Assembly: GCA_030152865.1 (NCBI GenBank)
Contig: JASLIW010000002.1
Coordinates: forward strand, 1-7,623
Length of the DNA: 7,623 nt
Direction: 5' to 3'
Origin: Bacteroides sp.
GTDB taxonomy: Bacteria; Bacteroidota; Bacteroidia; Bacteroidales; Bacteroidaceae
Shown here: one piece after another, positions 1-6,321 of the stretch
Position numbering within the stretch: the stretch's first letter is position 1
Layout of the letters: each line of letters begins with the position of its first letter
The notes under the pieces: generated by a model
Databases searched by the model: none
What the model saw: only the letters and a program-made list of their open reading frames with translations
What the model was told of the DNA's origin: nothing
Made by a program: the position numbers and the translations under genes

Positions 1-1
1 G

Positions 2-136
2 AGAAAATGGCAGATGAAATATGGATTTGGCATCAAAGTCATACCGAGTCAGAAGCTAGCCTTCTTAGAATACACATTCTACGATGCAAATGGCGAAGAG
101 ATCGATATGAAAGAAGAAATTGAAACAAAAATTTAA
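2..136 (+). CDS. 3' end of an unidentified protein gene (partial, 44 codons)
   Basis: An open frame enters from the left edge and runs to a TAA at 134-136. The visible C-terminus alternates hydrophobic and charged residues (FGIKVIPSQKLAFLEYTFYDANGEEIDM) and ends in a Glu/Lys-rich segment, TKI. This is coding-like and suggests a beta-rich end of a soluble domain, but I do not recognise a family. The other two plus frames read less like protein; one stops within about 40 codons at a different point. A strong hairpin terminator starts directly after the stop codon, which supports this being a true gene end. No start, signal or domain can be assessed from this fragment. Confidence 0.6.
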   Translation, partial: RKWQMKYGFGIKVIPSQKLAFLEYTFYDANGEEIDMKEEIETKI

Positions 137-139
137 AAA

Positions 140-169
140 AAGGGATGGCTCACAGAGCTATCCTTTTTT
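140..169. terminator. Bidirectional terminator between convergent genes
   Basis: The stem is GGATGGCT (143-150), the loop CACAG (151-155), and the other arm AGCTATCC (156-163), with one G-U wobble. It is followed by six T (164-169) on the plus strand. An A-run at 135-141 gives a U-run on the minus strand, so it can terminate the left-edge gene and the minus-strand membrane-protein gene alike. The stop codon of the minus-strand gene (158-160) lies inside the stem. Confidence 0.85.
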
Positions 170-1156
170 ATGCTTAGACTTACGCTCCAGCTGAATCAGA
201 CTAACCCCTATCACAATCCATACGAGCTCCCGCAAACGAACCAGCAAGCTAAGCACTAAGCCATAACTAGCCGAGTAGTTTAAGACAGAAAGCGCCAGCG
301 AAAAACCACCTTCACGCCCACCCAGCTGCATCGGCATAAAGAAGAGTAGATTTCCCATCAAAGAGGCTATGGCCATAATCAAGTAGCAACCTATAAAAGA
401 GGTGTAACCCAACAAAGGCATCAGCAGCAAAAGCACCTCCAAGCAACCCACTAAACGTGCAAGAAACTCCAAGCCTAAGGCCGACAGCAAATAGCTTCGC
501 TGCAAGCAGTAAGCTTCTCTTACTTCCTGATCGATGCGCTGGAGGGTATCTCCATGTTTGGCCTCGAGCCTACGAATATACTTACCCAAACCGGGGAGGT
601 GCCGAAGAAGTAGCGTGAAGAGTTGAGCCACGCCCTTACTCATCAGGTAGTGAAAGAGAACTAACAACAGCCCTGCTACTAAAGCCACCAAAACAAGCCA
701 GCCTAGATAGGCTCTACCCCATGAAGTACAGGCCATATAAGCAGCTCCAACCAACCAAAAAATCAAGTGAGAACCCACATGAGCCAAAGCATATAAGATG
801 GTAGACGAACTGGCTCGTGCTGTGCCCAGATAAGGCCTCAACGCTAAGATGCGATAAGGTTCACCTCCGTTCAGCCCCCCGGGAGTCACGTAATTGAGGG
901 CAAAACCAGATACAGTAAACTTATAAAGCCGCCACCAAGAGATGCGCGTGCTCCCCTGAGTCCGAATAATCTGCCTCCAAGAGCAGGTATTTAGGGCATA
1001 GATAAGCAACCAAAGCAGTAGAGCCAAGGGAAAGTAGAGCCCACTGAGCTTCAGCAAACCAAGCAAAGCGTCGAGATCTAAGTCAAAATGCACCAACATC
1101 CAAACAATAGATAACAGCCCTAGCCAAAAGAAAATGGTGCGCAATAATTTACTCAT
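158..1156 (-). CDS. LPG-synthase transmembrane / YbhN (UPF0104)-like integral membrane protein
   Basis: This 332-residue, very hydrophobic protein has about seven or eight predicted membrane segments (roughly residues 8-24, 40-56, 80-92, 117-140, 150-170, 225-250, 255-275, 295-320). Two signatures of the lysylphosphatidylglycerol-synthase transmembrane family (PF03706) are clear: NYVTPGGLNGGEPYR at 88-102 and MPMQLGGREGGF at 274-285. The family includes the flippase part of MprF and many stand-alone proteins of uncertain role. There is no soluble aminoacyl-transferase domain here, so it is not a full MprF. Stand-alone members are thought to act on lipids or lipid-linked products in the inner membrane. 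Its ATG (1154-1156) overlaps the last codons of the upstream methyltransferase gene, so the two are probably co-transcribed and translationally coupled. Family assignment is confident; substrate is unknown. Confidence 0.88.
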   Translation of the reverse strand: MSKLLRTIFFWLGLLSIVWMLVHFDLDLDALLGLLKLSGLYFPLALLLWLLIYALNTCSWRQIIRTQGSTRISWWRLYKFTVSGFALNYVTPGGLNGGEPYRILALRPYLGTARASSSTILYALAHVGSHLIFWLVGAAYMACTSWGRAYLGWLVLVALVAGLLLVLFHYLMSKGVAQLFTLLLRHLPGLGKYIRRLEAKHGDTLQRIDQEVREAYCLQRSYLLSALGLEFLARLVGCLEVLLLLMPLLGYTSFIGCYLIMAIASLMGNLLFFMPMQLGGREGGFSLALSVLNYSASYGLVLSLLVRLRELVWIVIGVSLIQLERKSKHKKG

Positions 1157-1841
1157 ACTCCTCTAGTTCAGCTAAAACAAACCCCAACTTACGCAGAACT
1201 CCCCAACGAAAACCACCCAAGCCACCCGATGTCTGTAACACCCGATGACAGGGTATAAAATAAGCAAGTGGATTACGCCCTACAGCCGTACCTATAGCTT
1301 GAAATCCCCGCTCTATACCTACTCGACCAGCCAGCTCTTGGTAAGAGATAAACTCCCCCCACTCTAGCTGCAATAATTCATACCATACCCTGAGTTGAAA
1401 ATCGGTACCAATCAGCTCGAACGCTGGTAGATGGCTAGACTTATCTTCACTTAAGTATGCAAGAAAAGCGAGCTGAGCAGGACTGCTTTCAGGCTTCAAA
1501 ATGGAGGGACTAAAGCTACGTTCCAACTGCCGAACTGCCTCATTCCGAGCCTTAGTGGTATCTACAAAGCCCAAGAAGCATATTTTGTCTTGGTGAGAAG
1601 CGATGAGCAATTCCGTGTTTTGCAGGGAATAAAAGGAGTAAGAGATGCTACTTGCTGGGACTAGGACAGATGCTCGTTGGCTCAGGGATACAACAGGCTT
1701 CTGTCCCTGATGCAGCACCCTTCTATCAGGGACCTTTTGGGAGGCATACTTTTGTAGCTCTAACAAGCTTAAATGAGGCAACACTTGCAGGGCTCGCTCG
1801 GCTTCCGTCTGCCAGTAGTTCCAGTAATTGAGTAAACTCAT
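1149..1841 (-). CDS. Methylated-DNA--protein-cysteine S-methyltransferase (Ogt/Ada C-terminal type)
   Basis: This 230-residue suicide DNA-repair enzyme moves the alkyl group of O6-alkylguanine to its own cysteine. The C-terminal domain is typical: GTDFQLRVWYELL from 145, SYQELAGRVG at 166-175, GTAVGRNP at 184-191, the active-site PCHRV with Cys198, and GGLGGFRWG at 206-214. Residues about 65-115 fit the ribonuclease-like N domain of Ada/Ogt (ISYSFYSL..LLIAS..ICFLGF). The first 65 residues match no domain I recognise; they sit where AraC-Ada fusions carry a helix-turn-helix and may be a reduced remnant. The position of the arginine finger (17 residues before the active Cys; Arg128 in human MGMT) is Gln181, a substitution I believe also occurs in relatives. 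The ATG at 1841 is preceded by an A/T-rich leader. It overlaps the downstream membrane-protein gene by 8 bases. Confidence 0.92.
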   Translation of the reverse strand: MSLLNYWNYWQTEAERALQVLPHLSLLELQKYASQKVPDRRVLHQGQKPVVSLSQRASVLVPASSISYSFYSLQNTELLIASHQDKICFLGFVDTTKARNEAVRQLERSFSPSILKPESSPAQLAFLAYLSEDKSSHLPAFELIGTDFQLRVWYELLQLEWGEFISYQELAGRVGIERGFQAIGTAVGRNPLAYFIPCHRVLQTSGGLGGFRWGVLRKLGFVLAELEEYE

Positions 1842-1866
1842 AAATTGTGCTTTATAAACTGAGGCC

Positions 1867-1897
1867 TAAATCTACAAAAATAAAAAGCTCTCACAAA
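1867..1897 (-). promoter_or_regulatory. Predicted Bacteroidota promoter of the methyltransferase operon
   Basis: On the minus strand TTTG (1897-1894) is followed by exactly 19 bases and then TAGATTTA (1874-1867), a 7/8 match to the -7 consensus TAnnTTTG. An exact TAnnTTTG (TATTTTTG, 1882-1875) lies inside the spacer but has no properly spaced -33 element. Transcription would start near 1860, leaving a leader of about 20 bases. The -33 box lies in the loop, and the spacer covers the 3' arm and U-run, of the preceding terminator. Confidence 0.5.
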
Positions 1898-1922
1898 CCA
1901 GTTCTTGATTTATGAGAGCTTT
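1884..1922 (-). terminator. Rho-independent terminator of the TonB receptor gene
   Basis: Ten perfectly paired bases, AAAGCTCTCA (1884-1893) with TGAGAGCTTT (1913-1922), enclose a 19-base loop. On the minus strand the stem is followed by a T-rich run (TTTTTATTTTTG) reaching 1875. It begins about 25 bases beyond the receptor stop codon at 1947. Confidence 0.85.
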
Positions 1923-1946
1923 AGTAGCTATATTCTCGTGCTGATA

Positions 1947-4259
1947 TTAATAGCTTATCTTCACACCTGCAAAATAGCTTCTAGGCTTGGCAGGTCCATA
2001 AATATAGTTTGAATCACGGTCCTTACCCTTGTCAAAGTCTTTTTGATAGTGATCAAGGATATTATCTACACCAATACTTAGTTCTAGTTTGGTTGTACTT
2101 GTCAAATCAAAATCATACGAAGTTTTAATACCTAGATCAAAGAAGCTACGGGTATGCTCTAGACGGTCTTCGTCCACATAGCCCGCTAGGTGCTGTACAT
2201 ACATAGGACCTGTGTATGTGCCAGATAGTGCAATATTGAGTGGCTTGATGGGCGTATAAGTAGCCGTAAAGTAGCCATACACATCAGGCGTTCTCAACAG
2301 ACGACGCTGCTTAGGTTGTGACTCTGTCCACTCCTCAGGCTTGTCGTAGCGACTTCTTTGTAAGGTCATGCCCGCTTGGAGTTGGAAGTAGTTGAGGTAG
2401 GCTAGCTTACCCTCTAGGTTTAAACCCATCACCTTGGCTCCAGAACCGTTGGTACGCTCTTTAATTAGGATATTGTCTTCATTGACTCCTTTTTTGCTTA
2501 GGATAAAGACATCATTTAGCTTAGTAAAGAATCCTTCTACTAAGAAGTTGAACTGGTAAGCACCTATGCGGTGATAGAAATCCATAGATGCACTTAAGCT
2601 GTGTGATTTCTCCTCTTTCAGCTTGGGATCTACCTCTATCATCGATACCAAACCACCTACATTGTCCACATGTAAGTCTTCATCAAAAGTCTGTGGAGCT
2701 CTAAAGCCCGCAGAGTAACTCAAACGGAAGTTTATGTCTTCGCTAGGGTTGTAGCGAAAGTTGGCACGTGGGCTAAATACTGCATTTTTCAATAAGCTAT
2801 GCTTATCCAAACGTCCACCTATTAAGATGCCCCATCTGTCGTTTTTCCATTCGTTTTGTAAGAAGGCACTACCAATATTTACAATCTGCTTGGTATATCT
2901 ACCATAGCCCCAGAGGTCGTCTTCCAAACGGTCCATGTTGTATTCGATACCTGCAGTCAAGTCGGCTGGTAAGAACCAAGCCTTGTCAAAGCTATGGATG
3001 TACTGCGAACCTGCCATGTAAGTCAAATCGGTTGTTTTACCATAGGCCTTCATGGGATCTTCGCCTGGACCATAGTAGCTATCTCTGTGCGTATGTTGCG
3101 CAGAAGTGAAGATGCTCCACATGTTTTTCTCATCGGGTGAGAAGTAATCAAATTTCAGACCTCCTCCATTGATAGAGTGCTGAAGCTGCTCGGTGATGTC
3201 AGCCTCGTGTGCTGGACGATTCAACTGATCTCCCCCTCTACGGAACTCTTCCATGTGGTGGTATTCAAACGTAAGCTTAGAGTACAAGCTTGTTTTGAGG
3301 TATGAACGAAAACCTACCGTTTGACTCTTAAGCTTAGGCATCTCTGTAAAGCCATCATTGTCGTGATCATAGCCTGCACGGTATCTGTTTTGACCGAAGA
3401 TATAGATACCTGCTTTGTGATCATCGGTTACTAAGGAGGCATTGAGTGATGTGTTGTTATCAAAGGTAGAAAGACCTCCGATACCAGAAATGGAGTGACT
3501 CAACTGACCCGAGTTACGCAAAGGCTCTTTGGTAATCACATTGATGGTTCCTGCTATGGCCGACGAGCCAAAAAGTGCAGATCCACCTCCACGCATTACT
3601 TCCACACGCTCTATCATATTGGCGGGAATCTGCTCCAAGCCATAAACTCCTGATAAGGCACTAAAAATAGGACGTGAATCGATCAATATTTGTGTGTAAG
3701 GACCATCTAATCCATTGATACGCACTTGTTGGAATCCACAGTTCTGACAGTTGGTTTCAACACGCACCCCTGGCTGAAAGTTGAGCCCTTCGGACAAGGT
3801 AGGCGAATTGGTTGTTTCAAAGATCTTAGTATCTACCACATTGACTAAGGTTGGAGCAAGTCTTCGCTTAGTTTCATTGCGGTTGGCCGAAACTACAACC
3901 CCATCCAAGGCCACAAAGTCTTCTTCGATTTCAAAATCGATCTCTAGGGTAAGCCCTTTCTTTAAGGAAACATTTTTACGTTCTGGCTTGTATCCTAAAA
4001 AGCTAACTTCCAAAACATAATCTCCTTCGGGCAGGTTTTTCAAGAAATAGTGCCCTGTAGCATCGGTTACTGTACCTAATGTGGTACCCTTGATTACAAC
4101 ATTGATGTAAGACAGGTGTTCTTTTGTATTCTTGTCTATAACATGACCCACGATATTGGCATCGGAGCCTTTTAGCTCATTGGATGGATTCGCATTTGCA
4201 CGGATAGTCCATCCTAGTCCTAAGAGTAGAACTAGTAATATATATTTACTATTCATCAT
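1947..4259 (-). CDS. TonB-dependent outer-membrane receptor with CxxC plug motif
   Basis: The protein is about 770 residues from the ATG at 4259. That start gives a good signal peptide (MMNSKYILLVLLLGLGWTIRANA); the longer open frame to 4319 would put 20 extra residues before it and is less likely. Domains in order: a carboxypeptidase-regulatory-like beta domain (about 36-105, IVGHVIDKNTKEHLSYINV); a TonB-box-like DGVVVSA near 119-125; the plug (about 130-245) with QVRINGLDGPYTQILIDSRP and IERVEVMRGGGSALFGSSAIAGTINVITK; then a beta-barrel ending in VKISY, an aromatic end expected for outer-membrane barrels. The plug carries NCQNCGF with Cys171 and Cys174. It imports an unknown ligand using TonB energy; no SusD partner is present, which argues against a glycan locus. 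The upstream His-rich membrane protein, 78 bases away and on the same strand, suggests a metal or metal chelate such as cobalamin or heme, but this is inference. Confidence 0.9.
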   Translation of the reverse strand: MMNSKYILLVLLLGLGWTIRANANPSNELKGSDANIVGHVIDKNTKEHLSYINVVIKGTTLGTVTDATGHYFLKNLPEGDYVLEVSFLGYKPERKNVSLKKGLTLEIDFEIEEDFVALDGVVVSANRNETKRRLAPTLVNVVDTKIFETTNSPTLSEGLNFQPGVRVETNCQNCGFQQVRINGLDGPYTQILIDSRPIFSALSGVYGLEQIPANMIERVEVMRGGGSALFGSSAIAGTINVITKEPLRNSGQLSHSISGIGGLSTFDNNTSLNASLVTDDHKAGIYIFGQNRYRAGYDHDNDGFTEMPKLKSQTVGFRSYLKTSLYSKLTFEYHHMEEFRRGGDQLNRPAHEADITEQLQHSINGGGLKFDYFSPDEKNMWSIFTSAQHTHRDSYYGPGEDPMKAYGKTTDLTYMAGSQYIHSFDKAWFLPADLTAGIEYNMDRLEDDLWGYGRYTKQIVNIGSAFLQNEWKNDRWGILIGGRLDKHSLLKNAVFSPRANFRYNPSEDINFRLSYSAGFRAPQTFDEDLHVDNVGGLVSMIEVDPKLKEEKSHSLSASMDFYHRIGAYQFNFLVEGFFTKLNDVFILSKKGVNEDNILIKERTNGSGAKVMGLNLEGKLAYLNYFQLQAGMTLQRSRYDKPEEWTESQPKQRRLLRTPDVYGYFTATYTPIKPLNIALSGTYTGPMYVQHLAGYVDEDRLEHTRSFFDLGIKTSYDFDLTSTTKLELSIGVDNILDHYQKDFDKGKDRDSNYIYGPAKPRSYFAGVKISY

Positions 4260-4337
4260 TTTAATAGTTTGTTTTATGTGTATAAAGGGTTTACTGATTA
4301 ATAAAACCAGTTCTTGCAAATAAGGATGAAAGGATGA

Positions 4338-4682
4338 TTAGGAAAGAGGAGGAGCCCTCAAACCTACTAAGCCATCATAAGGTGTTGAATAACGAAAAGT
4401 GATGGGCTTAGCTTGAAAAACAAATAAGAGTAAGGGAATAAAAGTGAGCGTCAACACACCCAAGACCGAGGCTGTTGTATCGAAGTGATTCAAAGCATGA
4501 ATCAAATCAAACTCCACAGAAGAGTGGCCGTGCTGAGGGTTGTCAGGCGCGTAAGGGTGAGAGTGTACAACCGTAACACCATTTACCACGTGAGCGTGCA
4601 TAAATAATGTTATACCTGCATAATAACTGAGAAACAGTAGGAGCAGGAAGTAACGAATAGCATGTCGTCTGAACAGTCGCAT
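4338..4682 (-). CDS. Small His-rich two-helix membrane protein, putative metal-handling partner of the receptor
   Basis: This 114-residue protein (ATG 4680-4682; a TTG one codon earlier at 4683-4685 is a less likely start) has a basic N-terminus (RLFRRH) and membrane helices at about 10-28 and 71-91. A loop between them, predicted periplasmic, holds eight histidines: HAH (29-31), HSH (40-42), HGH (51-53), His62 and His66. The C-terminus, predicted cytoplasmic, ends YDGLVGLRAPPLS. I know of no characterised function. Spaced HxH motifs suggest binding of Zn, Cu, Co or Ni. The layout recalls DUF2946-type small His-rich proteins found near TonB-linked copper receptors in Proteobacteria, an analogy from memory only. 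It lies immediately upstream of the receptor with no terminator and no clear promoter between them, so one operon is likely. Confidence 0.72.
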   Translation of the reverse strand: MRLFRRHAIRYFLLLLFLSYYAGITLFMHAHVVNGVTVVHSHPYAPDNPQHGHSSVEFDLIHALNHFDTTASVLGVLTLTFIPLLLFVFQAKPITFRYSTPYDGLVGLRAPPLS

Positions 4683-4728
4683 CAAACTCTGTTTATTCTT
4701 TTTTCTCTATTACACTTAGCGCAAAAGC

Positions 4729-4760
4729 TTTAGGTGGTAATATTTTATTTGTACCTTTAC
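4729..4760 (+). promoter_or_regulatory. Predicted promoter of the NhaC-family antiporter gene
   Basis: TTTA (4729-4732), 19 bases, then TACCTTTA (4752-4759) followed by C. Each box differs by one base from the Bacteroidota consensus TTTG / TAnnTTTG. Transcription would begin near 4766, giving a leader of about 93 bases that includes the hairpin at 4785-4804. I found no equally good promoter for the divergent small gene. Confidence 0.5.
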
Positions 4761-4784
4761 ACGCTTTATTAAACGCATAAAAAA

Positions 4785-4804
4785 TCAATCTTCGCAAAGA
4801 TTGA
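4785..4804. promoter_or_regulatory. Perfect inverted repeat in the divergent intergenic region
   Basis: TCAATCTT (4785-4792), a 4-base gap CGCA, then AAGATTGA (4797-4804). There is no T-run after it on the plus strand, so it is not a terminator for that strand. It could be a protein-binding operator shared by the divergent genes or a hairpin in the antiporter mRNA leader. Confidence 0.4.
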
Positions 4805-4858
4805 ATTCTATTATCCTGCAAATATCGCAATTTAAACTGTAACTACAGCCTACTCTGT

Positions 4859-6157
4859 ATGAATAATTCCAAAAATAAATCTCCACTGGCTGGCTGGATA
4901 GCCCTAAGCCCCCTTTTTGTTTTTCTATTTACCTACTTAGTCGTTTCACTACTCATCAACGATTTTTACAAGGTACCCATCACGGTGGCATTTCTTATCG
5001 CTTCAGGCTATGCTGTTGCTATCACCAAGGGCTACCCCTTGGAACAGCGCATCAACTTCTTTTCTAAGGGAGCAGCAAATAAGAATATCTTATTGATGAT
5101 TTGGATCTTCATCTTGGCTGGAGCCTTCGCCCAAAGTGCTAAGACTATGGGATCAATCGATGCCACGGTCAATCTTATGCTACAGATTTTACCTGGCAAT
5201 CTCCTACTTGCGGGTATCTTTGTTGCAGCCTGCTTTATCTCGCTCTCAATCGGTACTAGCGTAGGTACTATTGTAGCTCTTACCCCTATCGCTATTGGCT
5301 TGGCAGAACGGGTAGAGGTTTCTTTACCTTTTATGGTAGCTATTGTGATCGGTGGCTCTTTTTTTGGGGATAACCTTTCCTTTATCTCAGATACAACCAT
5401 AGCCTCAACCCGTACACAGGGCTGTGTGATGCGTGATAAGTTTAAGGTGAACTCACAAATCGTGATTCCGGCTGCTCTGATAGTCTTGGGTATTTACATC
5501 TACTTGGGCCTCCCTCTACACGCTCCTCTGCAAGTAGATCAGGTAGAGTGGATTAAGGTGGTTCCCTACTTTATTGTGCTCGGTACAGCCTTAAGTGGCA
5601 TCCATGTAATACTCGTTTTAAGCTTAGGAATCCTCTCTTCTGGACTTATTGGTATGATCACGGGTCAGATGGGGCTATTTAGCTGGTTTGGAGCTATGGG
5701 AGATGGTATTCTGGGCATGGGCGAACTCATCATTATTACTCTCTTTGCGGGAGGCATGCTGGAGCTCATTCGCTTTAATGGAGGTATCGATTTTATTATT
5801 CGTGGACTTACCAAACGAATCAACTCCAAGAGAGGAGCTGAACTCTGTATAGCTGGTTTAGTTAGTATTGCCAACATTTGCACAGCCAACAATACCATTG
5901 CTATTATCACTGTGGGCCCTATCGCTAAGGATATTGCTGTGAAGTTTAAGCTAGATCGCCGTAAGACAGCTAGTATTTTAGATACTTTTTCCTGTTTTAT
6001 TCAGGGTATGATTCCTTATGGGGCTCAGCTGCTTATGGCTGCAGGCTTGGCACAAATATCGCCTATTAGCATTGTGGCTAATCTGTACTACCCTTTCACT
6101 ATGGGTATTATAGCCCTACTAGCTATATTATTTCGGTATCCCCGAAAATACTCCTAG
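4859..6157 (+). CDS. NhaC-family Na+/H+ (or amino/organic acid) antiporter
   Basis: This 432-residue integral inner-membrane protein has about ten to twelve hydrophobic segments. Family motifs (PF03553) are plain: GTSVGT at 132-137, GGSFFGDNLSFISDTT at 165-180 with the acidic residues Asp171 and Asp178, TANNTIA at 342-348, and DTFSCFIQGMIPYGAQ at 375-390. The two related halves fit the inverted-repeat fold of this ion-transporter group. Members exchange protons for sodium, and some instead exchange organic or amino acids (for example MleN malate/lactate), so the substrate is not settled by sequence. The ATG at 4859 follows an A/T-rich leader without Shine-Dalgarno. No good terminator follows; only a small hairpin (TTTCGG 6131-6136 with CCGAAA 6142-6147) sits at the end of the coding region. 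It stands alone on its strand between divergent and promoter-bearing neighbours. Confidence 0.88.
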   Translation: MNNSKNKSPLAGWIALSPLFVFLFTYLVVSLLINDFYKVPITVAFLIASGYAVAITKGYPLEQRINFFSKGAANKNILLMIWIFILAGAFAQSAKTMGSIDATVNLMLQILPGNLLLAGIFVAACFISLSIGTSVGTIVALTPIAIGLAERVEVSLPFMVAIVIGGSFFGDNLSFISDTTIASTRTQGCVMRDKFKVNSQIVIPAALIVLGIYIYLGLPLHAPLQVDQVEWIKVVPYFIVLGTALSGIHVILVLSLGILSSGLIGMITGQMGLFSWFGAMGDGILGMGELIIITLFAGGMLELIRFNGGIDFIIRGLTKRINSKRGAELCIAGLVSIANICTANNTIAIITVGPIAKDIAVKFKLDRRKTASILDTFSCFIQGMIPYGAQLLMAAGLAQISPISIVANLYYPFTMGIIALLAILFRYPRKYS

Positions 6158-6232
6158 TCATTCCTTTGGAGTACAAGGAGCTAACATCTACTCTTTCAAC
6201 CCGATATTCGAAGAACAAAGTAGGTCAAAAGC

Positions 6233-6263
6233 TTTGCTAGTAAAAACAAAACCAATATCTTTG
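6233..6263 (+). promoter_or_regulatory. Strong Bacteroidota-type promoter of rpsP
   Basis: TTTG (6233-6236), exactly 19 bases, then TATCTTTG (6256-6263): full matches to the Bacteroidota primary-sigma consensus in both boxes and spacing. Transcription should start near 6270, leaving about 50 bases of A/T-rich leader. A small hairpin, CTATTA (6270-6275) with TAATAG (6281-6286), would lie at the very 5' end of the mRNA. Confidence 0.85.
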
Positions 6264-6321
6264 CACCCGCTATTACGAGTTAATAGTTAATTCAAATCAT
6301 AAACTTTTAAAACATTTTTAA

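Noticed and set aside
3781..4020. 79-codon plus-strand open frame inside the receptor gene
   Set aside because: Ser/Thr/Lys-rich shadow of the conserved plug and N-terminal domain of the receptor; no domain or start context of its own.
1895..4316. Direct 13-base repeat (1895-1907 and 4304-4316) flanking the receptor gene, considered as an insertion or recombination scar
   Set aside because: A single 13-base match is close to chance in 7.6 kb, flanking bases do not extend it, and there is no transposase or inverted repeat.
4260..4319. Twenty-residue N-terminal extension of the TonB receptor (ATG at 4319)
   Set aside because: It would bury the signal peptide behind a non-signal stretch; the ATG pair at 4254-4259 gives a normal secretion signal.
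5032..5400. 122-codon minus-strand open frame inside the antiporter gene
   Set aside because: Antisense to the most conserved NhaC motifs; composition is that of a shadow frame.
5665..5910. 81-codon minus-strand open frame inside the antiporter gene
   Set aside because: Antisense shadow of membrane-helix codons; no independent support.
6150..6190. Possible terminator after the antiporter gene (TACTCC/GGAGTA and TCCTT/AAGGA pairings)
   Set aside because: Stems are only 5-6 bp and no T-run follows.
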